Made by a program: the position numbers and the translations under genes. Under the pieces are notes generated by a model. That model did not search any database. It had not been told where the DNA came from and was given only the letters and a program-made list of their open reading frames with translations. From the NCBI GenBank assembly GCA_963575745.1, contig CAUYUJ010014171.1, forward strand, positions 1,257,005 through 1,321,004: a stretch of DNA of 64,000 bases. Reading direction: 5' to 3'. Below, one piece after another: positions 1-10,560 of this stretch. The stretch's first letter is position 1. Every line of letters starts with the position of its first letter. This DNA comes from Prorocentrum cordatum. Its lineage: Eukaryota > Sar > Dinophyceae > Prorocentrales > Prorocentraceae.

Positions 1-1310
1 AGTTGCGAGGATGTCTCAGGCGAGTCGCTCTGGACCACCTTTCGCGCGGCATCTCGGTGCTCAGAGTTGCGAGAGCGTCCCTGGCGAAACGCGCCAGACC
101 ACCTCTCGCGCGGCATGCGAGGATGAAGCAGGCGGCGCCCAGGTCCCTCCCAGAGCACAACTCGACAACAGAAGTGGAATCAAATGGTTCGTTTGGGTCT
201 GACCCTCCTCCCTCCTCCCTCTCGGAGCCCAGAATCTCGAAGATGTTCCAGGCGAAACGCACCAGACCACCTCGCGCGCAGCATATTGGAGTCCAGAGTT
301 TCGATGATGTCTCAGGCGAAATGGGCCAGATCACTTCGCGCGCGGAATCTCGGAGCCCAAAGTCGTTAGGATGCCTGAGGTGAAACAGGCCGGACCATTT
401 CGTGCGCTGTATCTCGGAGCTCAGTTTTGCGAGGATGACTCTGGCGAAACGGGATGGATCACCTCTCGCGCAGCATCTCGGAACTCAGCGTTGCGAGGAT
501 TGGTTTCTCAGGCGAAACGCACGGGACCACCTCTCGCGCGGCATCTCGGAGCTCAGAGTTGCGAGGATGTCTCAGGCGAAAGCGGCTTGACAACCTCGCG
601 CGCGGCTGCTCGGAGCTCAGAGCTGCGAGGGCGTCTCAGGCGAAACGCGCCAGACCACTTCTCGCGAGGCATGCCAGGATGGATCAGGCGGCACCCATAC
701 CTCTCCCAGAGCCCAATCTCGACAACAGAAGTACGTATAGCAAATGGATCGTTTTGGTCGTACCCATCCTCTCTGCCTCCTCTCTCTCGGAGCCAAAAGT
801 TTCAAGGGTGTCTCAGGCGACTCACGCTGGACCACCTCTCGCGCAGCACCTCGGAGCTCAGACTTGCGAGAATGTCAAGCGAAACGCGTCGGACCACCTC
901 GCGCGCAGCATCTCGGGGCTCAGAGTTGCGAGGATGTCTTGGTCGAAGCGGGCCAGATCACCTCTTGCGCGGCAGTTCGGAGCCCAGAGTCGCAATGATG
1001 TCTCAGGCGAAACATGCCACCACCTCGCGAGCGGCATGTCGGAGCTCAGAGTCGCGGGGATGTCTTAGGCGAAACGGGCTGGACCACCTCTTGCGCAGCA
1101 TCTCGGAACTCAGAGTTGCGAGGATGTCTCAAGCAAAACGGGCCTCACCACTCGCGCGCCAGCTCGGAGCTCAGAGTTGCGAGGATGTATCCGTCGAACA
1201 GGCCGGACCACCTTGCGCGCGGCAGTTCGGAGCTCAGCGTTGCGAGGACGTCTCCAGCGAAGGTTTGCCGGACCATCTCGCACGCGGCAGCGTACAGCAC
1301 ATTTAAGATT
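1..1310. repeat. Degenerate 64-bp tandem repeat
   Basis: About twenty imperfect copies of a 64-bp unit whose landmarks are GCGAGGATGTCTCAGGCGAA, then ACCACCTC, CGCGCGGC and ATCTCGGAGCTCAGAGTT. The first two copies start near positions 5 and 69. Two copies are interrupted by the same extra segment of about 130 bp (about 112-240 and 669-800), so a higher-order unit of about 557 bp was also duplicated. All plus frames stay open by chance, which produces false Arg/Ser/Ala-rich reading frames. The array begins before the window. Confidence 0.85.
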
Positions 1311-1360
1311 GACGAAAGGCTTTCTTGGGAAGAACAAGTCAGGGGCCACAATAATTTAGC

Positions 1361-1654
1361 ATGCCCATCCAAGTTGCCGATGCGAAGAAAGCATTGGGGT
1401 CGATGCGAGACATGGTGGAGGCGAGTAGCAGGCTCGCGCCAGTCAGAGATGGGCACTGCGGGCCGTGCAGCCACTTGAAACATAAGGTCACAGGGGAAAG
1501 AACAGAGATTTGCGATTGCAACGATAATTTTCAGGTCACAATCAAGGTTCCCAAAGGAAATGAGGCAGGCCAGCTGGTGCAAGAGAGCAGCGACAAACTG
1601 GATGTCCCACTGCTGGCAATATTCTGGGAGAACCCCTTCTACCAGGCTCCGTGA
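1361..1654 (+). CDS. Small hypothetical reading frame (97 aa)
   Basis: An ATG at 1361 opens a 97-residue frame just after the 64-bp array. Composition is balanced, not repeat-like, with a segment CGPCSHLKHKV and a cluster CDCNDNFQV that hold four cysteines, followed by a mixed hydrophobic end (LDVPLLAIFW). I recognise no family. No splice site, SL acceptor or polyadenylation context could be assigned. It could be an exon of a larger gene, since the downstream plus strand keeps similar composition to about 2.05 kb, or a chance frame. Only the absence of repeat structure supports it. Confidence 0.25.
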   Translation: MPIQVADAKKALGSMRDMVEASSRLAPVRDGHCGPCSHLKHKVTGERTEICDCNDNFQVTIKVPKGNEAGQLVQESSDKLDVPLLAIFWENPFYQAP

Positions 1655-1865
1655 GCCCCATTGGTCTTAGCAACAAACGCGATCAACATCACATATACAT
1701 AAGTGTACATGCTTATATGAAGAAGGAGAGGACGATGGGAAAGGCGAATCTGGAGATGGCTCGGGCAATTCTGAGGATGCATTTGCAGGCAAAGAAGTTG
1801 AGGCCGTCAAAAGAATTACGCGTGACTCTCGCCCCAGTAAGGTCGAAGTGGAGTAACAAAACGAC

Positions 1866-2057
1866 ATGGTCTCCACTCACCACATGCGACGAACACGGAA
1901 ACCTTCGGGACATCGACGCCAGGCAAAGGGGGGAAAATTCAACGAAACAGTGGGACATACGGCAGCCGTGTTCTTGGTCGCACTTCCCGCGCGAGTGGCT
2001 CTCAGCGGGCTGATGAAGTTCAACGCGAAGAGGCTGGGCGAGGATGAATTTTTGTAG
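1866..2057 (+). CDS. Short frame with weak histone H2A-like resemblance
   Basis: A 63-residue frame from an ATG at 1866. Its middle, GKFNETVGHTAAVFLVA, lines up with the conserved H2A stretch around the first histone-fold helix (G-K-Y/F, E, V-G, A, V-Y/F-L, A at the same spacing), and an N-A-x-R comes about 15 residues later as in H2A. The N-terminal side is basic. Ungapped identity over the aligned part is only about ten residues in 27, and the C-terminal half of the histone fold is missing. It may be a decayed fragment or chance similarity. No expression or splice evidence is visible. Confidence 0.12.
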   Translation: MVSTHHMRRTRKPSGHRRQAKGGKFNETVGHTAAVFLVALPARVALSGLMKFNAKRLGEDEFL

Positions 2058-2214
2058 GAGGCGCCACTGGAGCGGAATTGTGCGACATTCAAATACATCG
2101 AGGGTTGCGTTGTCTGTTCGAGCACCCATCCACAATATCAACTTGTCAAAACGCGCTGGCGCAAGTAATGTCGAAGCAACGCAAAGGGAAAATATGTTTG
2201 GCTGACGGAAACAG

Positions 2215-2975
2215 GTCTAGTTCACCCGATATTTTATTATTCACCCCGACTTAACTCACCCGATTCTTGTTTCGCACTTGCCTAATTATTCACCCGGTCC
2301 TCAACTCACCAGGCCTAGCTCACCCAGCCCTGACTTCGCCTGGTCTAACCCGATATTTAATCCACCCGGTCTCATTCACCCCATTTTGACGCACACGGCG
2401 CCTAACTCACCCAGCCTTACTTCACCCAGCGCCTAATTCACCCGGTGCTTAGCGCCTAACACCCGGTGCTTAATTCACCTTGCGTTTAATCACCCGTTGC
2501 CCAACCCACCTTGCGCTTAATTGACCTGGTGTTTAGCTCACCTGGCGGCTAACTCACCCAGTGCTAAACCACCCGTTGCCTAACTCACGCAGTGCTTAAC
2601 TCAGCCGGCCCCTAATTCACCCGGTCGCCAACTCACCCAGTCGCTAACTCACCCGGTGCCAAACTTAAATACCCTGTGCTTAACTCACCTCGTACCCCAC
2701 TCACCCGGTGCTCAATTCATCCGGTGCCCAATTCACCCGGCACCTCACTCACCCTGCGCCTCCTTCATCCCGCGCTTCATTCACCCAGCCCTCATTCGCC
2801 CAGCGCCTAGCTCACCCAGCGCTTGACTCACCCGGCGTCTATCTCACCTGGCGTTTGACCCACGAGGTGATTAATCCACCCAGCGCCTCACTCGGCCCTT
2901 AACTCACCCAGCGCCTGATTCACCAGGCGCCTACCTCACCTGGCGCCTGATTCACCCGGTGCGTAACCCACGTCA
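2215..2975. repeat. 16-bp minisatellite
   Basis: About 45 degenerate copies of a 16-bp unit close to TAACTCACCCGGTGCC, with recurrent variants CCCAGCGCC and CCTGGCG. It begins after position 2215 with poorly matched units and is best ordered from 2440 to 2960. It carries no coding signal. Confidence 0.85.
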
Positions 2976-3600
2976 ATACCCACAACTTTACCGTTCGCGC
3001 CGGATGCGCACAAGATGTTTCCAGCATTGTTTTTCGCGGCCCGAATTCGTGGAGGAACATCTGCAAACACAGGTGAGAAGTACATGGCCATCGGGTAATA
3101 GTTGGCAATGCAAGCCACGGATCATTCCCTCGTGAGTCTGGAGGTTGCCCAGGTCCCATGTCACCAGTCAACCTCCCGCGTGAAGTCGTCGATTGGCACA
3201 GTAAGGGGAACGCGCAGGTGTACGTTGCGAATGCCCCTGGGCTCCAATATCAATGTTGACGCCATGGTTTGGCACACTCTGGTTTTGTAACCCCGCCGCG
3301 ACCAAAGCCGAGTGCCTGTGCAGTGATGCAGCGGTGGACAACGACCACGGGGCATGTGCGACAGGCGACTGGGTGTTACGCTTTCTCACGAAAGAGCTCG
3401 CCGCCGAACTTGTAACGATCAGCAACGCGTGGAAATATGTTGCATTAGCTTTGGAAGGATGTCTTACCAACACCAAGCTAATATGATGAGGTCCAGGCGC
3501 GACGTCGAGTGGTTGCACTCCGACGTAAGGGACAGCATCCTTCGGTGCGACGAAGAGACCCTCTGGCAGGCGCAGCTCCCAGGCCTCGACCATCCTTTAT
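2965..3600 (-). pseudogene. Decayed coding fragment, unknown product
   Basis: Three minus-strand stretches read like ordinary protein. From about 3593 to 3360 the frame contains LRLPEGLFVAPKDAV and ANATYFHALLIVTSS. After a frame change it reads TLILEPRGIRNVHLRVPL to about 3164, then in the same frame but past two TGA codons YYPMAMYFSPVFADVPPRI and NNAGNILCASGANGKVVGIDV to about 2970. The two pieces separated by stops sharing one frame argues for a decayed gene rather than chance. No family is recognised. A further minus-strand stretch at 3700-3906 could belong to it. The 3' end runs into the 16-bp minisatellite. Confidence 0.3.
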
Positions 3601-4884
3601 AGCTGAATGCGCAGAGTTGCGCGGTACTCCCTGCCTCCTAGTGAGGAGTATTGGAGGCGCCGTGACCATCGCGGGGGTCGGCGCACGTCGTCCAGCATTC
3701 GTCACATGGGCGGTGCGTTCTGGGCAGCCACCTGCCGTCACCATGCCATCAACCACAAGACCATACATAGGTAAGTTGACGTTCGTAACCAACATCGTGA
3801 AGTTTGGCGCATACGCCGGCGAACACGAGGAGGAAGATGCGGTTAACGATGCGCAGCCTTTACTGTCAAGCAGTGGCGAAGCGTCCTGGCTTGCCTTTAG
3901 GCCCACCCAAGAATATTATAAGAACCTTTTGTGGTCTGCACGACATGTTATTAGAACATTTCTGGCCGGGACTGTCTTGTTTGAAATACTTCTGGTCGAT
4001 GTTATGAGAACATTGTTTGGATTTTTCTTGGATCTTCGGGTTCTAAGAACATGCCGCGGTAGGCTTATAAGAATGCCAGGACGGCTGGTGCCTGCTCAGT
4101 ATTGCCACGCGACCAGCCATTCATGAGGGAGCGCCAGGGACAGGCCAACGCAGCTAGCAAAGGTGAGCATCCGCCGGCCAGGTCGCGGTCGAGCCGCCCA
4201 ACGGACAGGTGAGTGTGTATTGTTTCTTCCTTTCTTTACCCATTGTAACAATTTGTGTCTGAAAAGTCAGATTTGTTGATGAAGCCAGTAAGCATCGCAC
4301 TGAGATCCCATCATAAGCAAAGCTACGTTGTGACCAACGTAGATTTTTCCCGAGCTTAGTCACCATCCCGACTTCATCTTGCGCGGTCGATTTTCGTTGG
4401 GAAGAATCCGTTCGCGACAGTTTCGACTTATATAGCCAGGTCGAGGGCGGACGTTTGCTACTTAGCCCGCCCATGCCACTGAACAATTCGCCGTTTGAAT
4501 CAAGGTACACATTTCTGCCTTCCAGCTGCATCTGCGCGAGCACCCTGTCCTTTGGAAAACTGGCAGGTGGAGGAGGATGAGGAGGAGGAGGCAGAGGTTC
4601 GGCTTTCCACGAAATCATCCAGCAAATTCGTGGTAGACGGGGAAACGCCACGCTCGACGGAGCACGGTGGTCTGGCCTCGCCGTTGTAGAAGCACAGAGC
4701 GGACGTGTGGATACACCAGCCTCGCGCGCACGGGGATGAGTGATGAATTGGTAGCGGCCAAGAGGGGGTGATGACAGGCGGGGGTATCATGGCCGGGGCC
4801 ATGATATTTCCCTGCATTTCAGTGCCTCCTCCCCATCTTTCAATACGGGCCTTGGCCCCATGGGCGGCGCACGCACCTAGGACT
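3601..4884. other. No assignable gene
   Basis: I see no feature I can name. Between 3910 and 4075 the motif AGAACAT or a close variant follows TTAT/TTCT five times at irregular spacing. Downstream sequence to 4884 is mixed, with no convincing coding frame. Confidence 0.5.
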
Positions 4885-5136
4885 TTGTTTTGCCACGCCC
4901 CATCTTGGACGACCCCGACTGGACGAGGACGGATAATGTCACGAGGGCGACGACAGATGCGCGCCCGACGCCGCGCAGGCGCGGCTGTTCGCGGGGCCCC
5001 CCTAGGGACGTTGATTTGCCACAGCCCTTCTTGGACGACCCCGACTGGACGAGGACGAAGGAGGTCACAAGGGAGACGACTGATGCCCGCCCGACGCCGC
5101 GCAGGCGCGGCTGTTCGCCGGGCCCTCCCCAGGTTG
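4885..5136 (+). repeat. 126-bp in-frame tandem duplication
   Basis: Two copies (4885-5010 and 5011-5136) at an offset of exactly 126 bp, a multiple of three. In the plus frame beginning near 4890 each copy encodes a 42-residue unit around LDDPDWTRT, V-T-R, TTDARPTPRRRGCS and GPP. Preservation of frame, and differences between the copies that keep it, suggest a short coding repeat. The antisense frame is open too, so the coding strand is not certain. Confidence 0.6.
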
Positions 5137-5202
5137 CGCAGCGCCGCTGTGCGGCGCAGCGCGCGGCGAGAGCGGCGCGCCTGCACGCCACCGCAGCCCT
5201 CG

Positions 5203-5204
<2 letters not shown>

Positions 5205-5238
<34 letters not shown>

Positions 5239-5262
5239 TCGTCATCGTCGTCGTCGTCGTTT
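5205..5262. repeat. (GTC)n microsatellite
   Basis: An almost uninterrupted GTC run with two ATC variants. It produces a poly-Val frame on plus and a poly-Asp frame on minus. These long open frames are a product of the repeat. Confidence 0.9.
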
Positions 5263-5306
5263 TCCTGTTTCTGCACCTTTCTTTCTCCTCCTCCTCCTCC
5301 GGATCC

Positions 5307-5328
5307 TCCGTAGCCATTTTGGCTCAAG
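5307..5328 (+). other. Complete dinoflagellate spliced-leader (DinoSL) sequence in genomic DNA
   Basis: All 22 positions match the DinoSL exon consensus that is trans-spliced onto nuclear mRNAs in dinoflagellates, including the core TAGCCATTTTGGC and the closing TCAAG. It is not followed by the GT donor and Sm site of an SL RNA gene; the next bases are CCCCACGTCC. It is therefore best read as a relic of a mature mRNA that was reverse-transcribed and inserted. A pyrimidine-rich CTC run lies directly upstream. The LINE reading frame starts about 105 bp downstream. Confidence 0.92.
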
Positions 5329-5367
5329 CCCCACGTCCCTCCTCGGGGATCTCGTGGGGTTTGAGCA

Positions 5368-5387
5368 TCCGTACCCATTTGCTCAAG
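5368..5387 (+). other. Second, degraded spliced-leader relic
   Basis: TCCGTACCCATTTGCTCAAG matches the 22-nt SL with one substitution (G to C) and two missing bases. It lies 61 bp downstream of the intact copy, in the same orientation. Nested SL copies, intact outside and decayed inside, are what repeated rounds of trans-splicing and reinsertion are known to leave in dinoflagellate genomes. Its place just before the first in-frame ATG at 5434 fits that reading. Confidence 0.82.
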
Positions 5388-5433
5388 TGCTCGGCCGCCC
5401 GCGGCCCCCGTGCATGCAACCCGCCGCCGGCGC

Positions 5434-7240
5434 ATGCCCCCGGCTGCTGGCGCTGCTGCCGCTCGCTCTGACCCGCTTCAAGGACCTGCTGATCCGTGGG
5501 CTGCTGCCGCCATGGCGCCTGCCCCAGCTTCAGTCACCCCTTCGCAGCCGCCGGCCCCGCCCGCTCGGCCTGTCCGGCGCTCTCCGTCGCGCGCCCGGCG
5601 ACGCAAGCCCGAGGACGAACCCTGCGGGACCCCGGGTGCGCAAGGGGCTCCCAAAAGCCCTCGCACCCGTCCGCCCGAGCCCGCAGGTGCCGCGGGCTCG
5701 GCAGCCGGGGCCCCGGCTGCGGCTGCCGCTGATGGCCCTCGTGTTGCTGCGGCTGCTGGCGCTCGCCATGCTGCAGCCCCCGAACCGGCTGGGCCCTCCC
5801 TCAGCGACCGGGTCAAAGAGTCCGTCGACAGGCTCCCGGCCTCCTGTCCTGAGGACATGCGCACTGCCTTGGCGGACATCTTGGGCAGCACTGCAACCCA
5901 GCTTGAAACGGCCTGTCGGACCGTCACGACCGACTTCCACAACAAGATCTCCGGCCTCGTCGCCGACCACGCCGCCAAGCTGGACGGCAAGGTCGACGAG
6001 CTCCGCGACGAGGTCCACGAATGCTCCGCACGGGTCGACGCCATTGAGGCCAGCAGGCGGACCTGGCCGGGAAGGTCCGCGAAATCGAAGAAACGCTTCG
6101 CATCGCGGAGCGTGCCGCGGGTGTCACGGACCTCGTGCGCCTGTCCGTGCGGGACCGCGATCCCGAACCAAACTTCTTCACGGTCAACGCCAAGGACGAT
6201 ACAGCCCCAGATGCAGTGCAGCGTGCCTTGGGCACCTGGCTGCAGGCCGCGGGAGTACAGCCAGAGCACGTCACCATCCATGGCGCCAGCCCTGGCCGAC
6301 GGTTCCATGTCGAGGTGCACGGCGGCGTCGTCGGCAACGCCCGCGCTCTCGCCTTGGCCCAGGCCCTCAAGTTCCCAGGCGGACGTCGGCGGCAGTTCAG
6401 CGCTCCCACCGTGGCGGGACCTGCAGAGCCCCTATATATTAACCCTGACCGTTCTCCACGCACTCAGCGGATGGAGTTCCAGACCAAGCGACTGGCCCAG
6501 ACCTTGGAACGCCATTACACCCAGCTCGACTTCTGGCCCAACCGTGGCAAGGGTGAGGTCAAAGTCGACCGCATGCCGATCGCCAGGATCATCGTCCCGA
6601 AGGTCCCCGACGAGCCCTCCAAGATCGAGTGGAAGCGGCCGGAGGCGCAAAGGCGCGGCATCGATTGCGACTTCATCGACGCGGAGTTCCAGAAGCTCTT
6701 CCAGGACCTGCGCTCCGACGTGCCGTGGTCCTAGCCGGTGCTGGGCCCCCTGGGCGGCCCCAGGCAGTCTGCTGTCTGTGGTGACTTGGAATGCGCACAG
6801 CCTATTATGTTCCTCCCGCTGCAAGCGGAGGCGCAAGTTGGCTGCACTGCAGAAGTTCATAAAACAAGGCGCAGTGGTCATGGTCCAGGAGGCCCACGGC
6901 GACGCGGAGCAGCTCAGGACATGGCTGTCGGCCCTGCCGTCATAGGTATACATTCTTCTACTCGGGCTGCGCCAACAGCACTCGCGCTGGTGGCCTGGCA
7001 TTCCTGGTCCCGAGGGGCATCCTCGCGGCCGTGTGGCGGCCCCCCATATCGCGAAGCACCCGACAACGCCCCCTGGGAGGGGAATTCCTCATCCATAACT
7101 TCGCCCTGGGCCTCTACTCCGCTGTCCGGCGCCCCCGCAGCAATGCAGCCTGGCTGAAATCAGCCCGCGGCCGTGCCCATGGAAGCCCTTCCAGTCTCGC
7201 CGGCACGCTCACGCTCTACCTCGCCTGCACGTTCTAATTT
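5434..7240 (+). pseudogene. APE-type LINE retrotransposon, 5' part, broken
   Basis: The frame opens after the two SL relics. It encodes an Ala/Pro/Arg-rich N-terminus, then a coiled-coil-like segment (about 5800-6050, LSDRVKESVDRL to DELRDEVHECSARVDAIE). Near 6050 the sense switches frame and continues to a stop at 6732-6734 (FFTVNAKDD, LERHYTQLDFWPNRGKG, KLFQDLRSDVPWS). Another shift gives the start of an apurinic-endonuclease domain near 6778: LSVVTWNAHSLL with the catalytic Asn, then VVMVQEAHG with the catalytic Glu. A TAG at 6943-6945 and a further shift follow (FFYSGCANSTRAGGLAFLVPRG). The rest of the endonuclease and the whole reverse transcriptase are missing. Such elements nick the target and prime reverse transcription from it. 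This copy cannot be active. The APE assignment rests on N and E motifs in context. Confidence 0.75.
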
Positions 7241-9339
7241 CTTTGACGGGCCGGAGGGTACCTATCCTTCCACTCGTTCTGCGGCATCTTCAACCTTGTC
7301 TTCTACCTCCTCCCGTTCAAGCTCCACAAGTTCATCAGCCTCGCCGGACGGCAATGGGTCGGTGACCTCCGCGGGCGGCCCAGGGGCATCTGAAGGTCAC
7401 CGGGCCAGCGCCTCAGGGATGATGCCCCACGCATCTTAGAGTCATGATTTTTTCGCGCCGCCCGCCTGACTCGATTATGTTGCGCTGGCTCGATTATGCC
7501 ACTCAACAACCGCTGGCGCGATTATCGGCTCATGTTGAATCAACGTGACTCATGTTGAACCAACATGGGCCATATATATAGTCAACACACTAGTTATTAG
7601 TAACTATCAACATTCTATGTGGGATCGCTCGCCCTCCAAAAACTTCTCCTCCAACCTTCATATCCTTCTCGACATCTGGTTTTTAGCATGATGATGTCAT
7701 TCCTCCGATAAGGAATATTGGACGAGGAGGAATCTGGAGGGCCGAGGCCAGGGGAGAGAGGAGGGAAGAGTGGAAAAGGAGGAGGAACAGGGGGGAGGAC
7801 AGGAAAAGGACAAGGAAAGAGGAGAAAGGAGGACAGAGGACAGGAGGAGGTGGAGGGGTCGCCGCCCCAGCTTGCCGCGCCGCGCGCCCAGCCGCCTCCC
7901 CGCTGCGCCTTGGGCCCCAGTGGTGCATTAAGGTGTCCGGTTGCCCTCCCGACGGCACTGGTCTGGAGACAAGGTACTTCTGGCGCCAGTATCTTGAGTT
8001 GAATCGAGGAAGCGTTTCAGAGGGACGCGTTCAGCAACGGCAGCTGCACCTGCAAATCATTTAGATTTCAATGCCGCGGGCTTTGCTGTAGCATGCTGGA
8101 GAGGTGTTTGCGGTTTTACGTGGGGGGGCCAGAGGCCTCCTCGCCCAAACCTTTGGGGCTGCCGAGCATCTCGCTGCTGGCGCGGCTGGCCGCCTGTCCC
8201 CCCGCGTCGTTAACGTATTCTCTGGGTATAGAGGAGTGCTCCAGCTGCGTGGCGGAACGGATGTCCCCAGGCGCAATCGATCGGCGGGGCGCGAAGTCTT
8301 GGCTGGAGGGGGCCACGTCCGCCTGGGGGGGCGCCTTCGGAAGGTCAACGCCCGCCGGGGCCCTCGAATCCCCGCCCGTCGATAGCGACGAGTGCCGAAT
8401 CGCCGGCGGCATCGACGGCGCCAATCGAGCTGCCAAGGCCGCAGCCAAACTTGGTAGCCACCCCGGCGCAGCCGATGTCGAGCAGTGTCAGGAAGACCCC
8501 AGCCTGCCGAGGAAGTACTTCGCACGCGTTGCCAGCGCCCTTGGAGAGCGGCCAGCGACTGCGCCTCGAAGCAACAAGGCTTTCGCCAAGCCAGAGAACA
8601 GCCTCTCTCCTCCCTCGTTCGCGGGTTCCGCTCTGGCCCCTGGGGCCGCCGTCGGCCCTCCCTCGGCCAGTGGCCCTGAGCCCCGCCCCCCTGCCCCCGG
8701 GCCCCCCCGAGCGCTCCGGGGGCCCCGTGCCCCTGCGCGCGTCAATGGCCAGCGCCGTTGCACGAACTGCTGAATTCAGCTTCGGGCGCGCAAGTCTTGG
8801 CGGGAGCGCGTGGCGGAGCAGGACTGCCTTAGTTTTTGCGCGTGTCTCTCGGAATTCATCGGAACTCGCCCAGGGTCCCCGAGGACGACCTCTCGCGCTA
8901 TGATCACCTAGAGCAGCCCACGAGCCACTTGGCGCGCCATCGCTGCGGGCCTTTCCAGCGGGGCAGGCCCTGGGGTCTGCGGGGCCAGCGCAACGGTTTC
9001 CTTCCCCGGAAATGAGCAAAGCTTCGGCTCCAGCGTGCTCGGTCGGACCGACGCCCCAAGAGCGCCGCCGACAGCCCGATGGCGTTTACTTTGCCGCCCA
9101 TCAGGCTCAACCAACTGGTGGCAGAGGCCCACGGCGCAGCGAGGTCAGACCTTACCAGGCAGAATGTTCCCAGCTGCGCCCGGGCGGCGGCGGGGAGGGC
9201 GGGGCTGCTGCAGTCAGAGACGAGGGGCTTGGAGCCTAAGGTCTCGGTCTAGAGCCGGGTCGGCCAACCCCTCGCCTTCATCATCAACCGCGCGTTAGTC
9301 CTTCTTTGTTTTGCCTTCGATTTTTTTCATGTTGCATCC
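7241..9339. other. Unassigned GC-rich stretch
   Basis: From 7241 to 7440 the DNA still carries scraps resembling LINE endonuclease, in several frames. A purine-rich GGA/GGAGAGG block occupies about 7720-7860. From 8090 to 9240 several long frames are open on both strands because of high GC. None has a recognisable domain, and I cannot choose between them. The longest are plus 8093-8773 and minus 8345-9019. Confidence 0.4.
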
Positions 9340-9905
9340 CCTCCGTATTCCCATATCAGAATGAGGGGGCCGAGCGGTCATTCGTTGTCCCTGGGTGCGT
9401 GGTCGAAATGAGAATCATTGGTGAGGAATTTGCTTGTTGCGTTGTTGTTGTTGTGGTTGTCGAATTTTCACTTCTGAAGAATAGTTGATCCCCCCTCACT
9501 GGTGCACATTGTTTTTCTCCATCAAAGTGCGCCCTTCGACGCTCGCACCCTGTTTTTTGACAGGGAAAGTCTTCCTGCTCAAACTGGGCCCCTGGCCCCC
9601 CATATTTCAACAACAACGGCTCCCGCTTGAGACTTCCTCCAATTTTACTCTGGACCCCCGCTCCCGAGACTTCCTCACAATTTACTCAGGATCGGTGCTT
9701 CCGCGTGCGACTTCCTCGCAATTTAGTCAAGACCCCCGCTCCCATTTGAGACTTCCTCACAAGTTGCGCAGGAACGGCTTTCCCGCTTGAGACTTCCTCG
9801 CAATTGAGTCAAGACTTCCTCGCAATTGAAATCAAGACCCCCGCTCCCGCCAGAGAGCCCCTCACTTATGATTCTATAGGCTTACGCCACATCCGCCGAC
9901 CTCTT
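9340..9905 (+). repeat. DR1 dispersed repeat, 5' portion
   Basis: DR1 is the main dispersed repeat here. This copy shows its 5' order clearly: GGTCATTCGTTGTCCCTGGG near 9377, a TTG run near 9440, TTCACTTCTGAAGAATAGTT, CCCCTCACTGGTGCACATTG, GACGCTCGCACCCTG, GACAGGGAAAGTC, a CAACAACAACGGCTCCCG box near 9608, then 41-bp tandem units (GAGACTTCCTC, AATTTACTCAGGA). It ends with AGAGAGCCCCTCACTTATGA, the same sequence that truncates the helicase at 17.8 kb. Confidence 0.85.
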
Positions 9906-10235
9906 TTTTTTCCTCGTGGTCGCTATCACGGCTTCTTTGCTGCGGGAAAGATTCAGGTGGTGACCTTGAACTGTGTTCGGGTGCTGTTGGGCGGGCCGTC
10001 GCGCATGGGCGCCGTTTGGGGGGCCCTGTCGCGGGGGGTATCAGGCATGCACGGGGTGTTTGGGGGTTCTCTCCGAGGGTTCCGTGGTCGTCCTTGGGGC
10101 TTTTCGGGCGGTGGAGTCGGGGCAGTACGTTGCACGCCGGTGACATCTCAAGGGTGTCGGCGGATGCCGTCCGGGAGTACTGTGGAGTATCATGGTCGGA
10201 GTCTTTCGGGTAGTGTGTTGCCAGGTGACGAGGAT

Positions 10236-10560
10236 GGTCCTGCTGACACGACGGCGACCATGACGACGATGGCGATGTTGCTGATGATGACGATGATGAC
10301 GACGTTAATGACAATTGCGACGACGATGGGGAAGATGATGGTGATGATGATGGTGGTGGTGATGATGATGGGGGGGGATGAAGATGAGGGTGAGGATGAG
10401 GATGAGGATGACGAGGAAGAGAAAGAGGAGGAGGGAAGAGGAGGAGGAGGAGGAAGAGCAGCAGGATGAGGAGGATGAGGAGGGGGGAGGGAGGGGGAGG
10501 AGGAAGAGGAGGAGGAGGAGGAGGAACGATGATGAGGTGGAGGAGGACGAGGGGGAGTAG
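10236..10560. repeat. GATGAC/GATGAG and GGA microsatellite
   Basis: Runs of GATGATG and GACGATG pass into GAGGATGAG and then GGAGGAGGA. The block reads as acidic repeats on plus and as Ser/His or Pro repeats on minus, which have no coding meaning here. Confidence 0.85.

Noticed and set aside
1-1310. Arg/Ser-rich protein frames over 300 codons
   Set aside because: Frames repeat with the 64-bp unit, and since 64 is not a multiple of three the protein repeat cycles through all frames. This is non-coding behaviour.
5307-5328. SL RNA gene
   Set aside because: No splice donor follows the 22 nt and no Sm-like site is seen, so it is a relic of an mRNA rather than an SL RNA gene.
4500-5435. Long minus-strand frame with poly-Asp
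   Set aside because: It is held open by the (GTC)n run and the 126-bp duplication. It has no domain, and the SL relics place transcription on plus.
10236-10560. Acidic or Ser-rich proteins
   Set aside because: Microsatellite translation on both strands without any non-repeat sequence.
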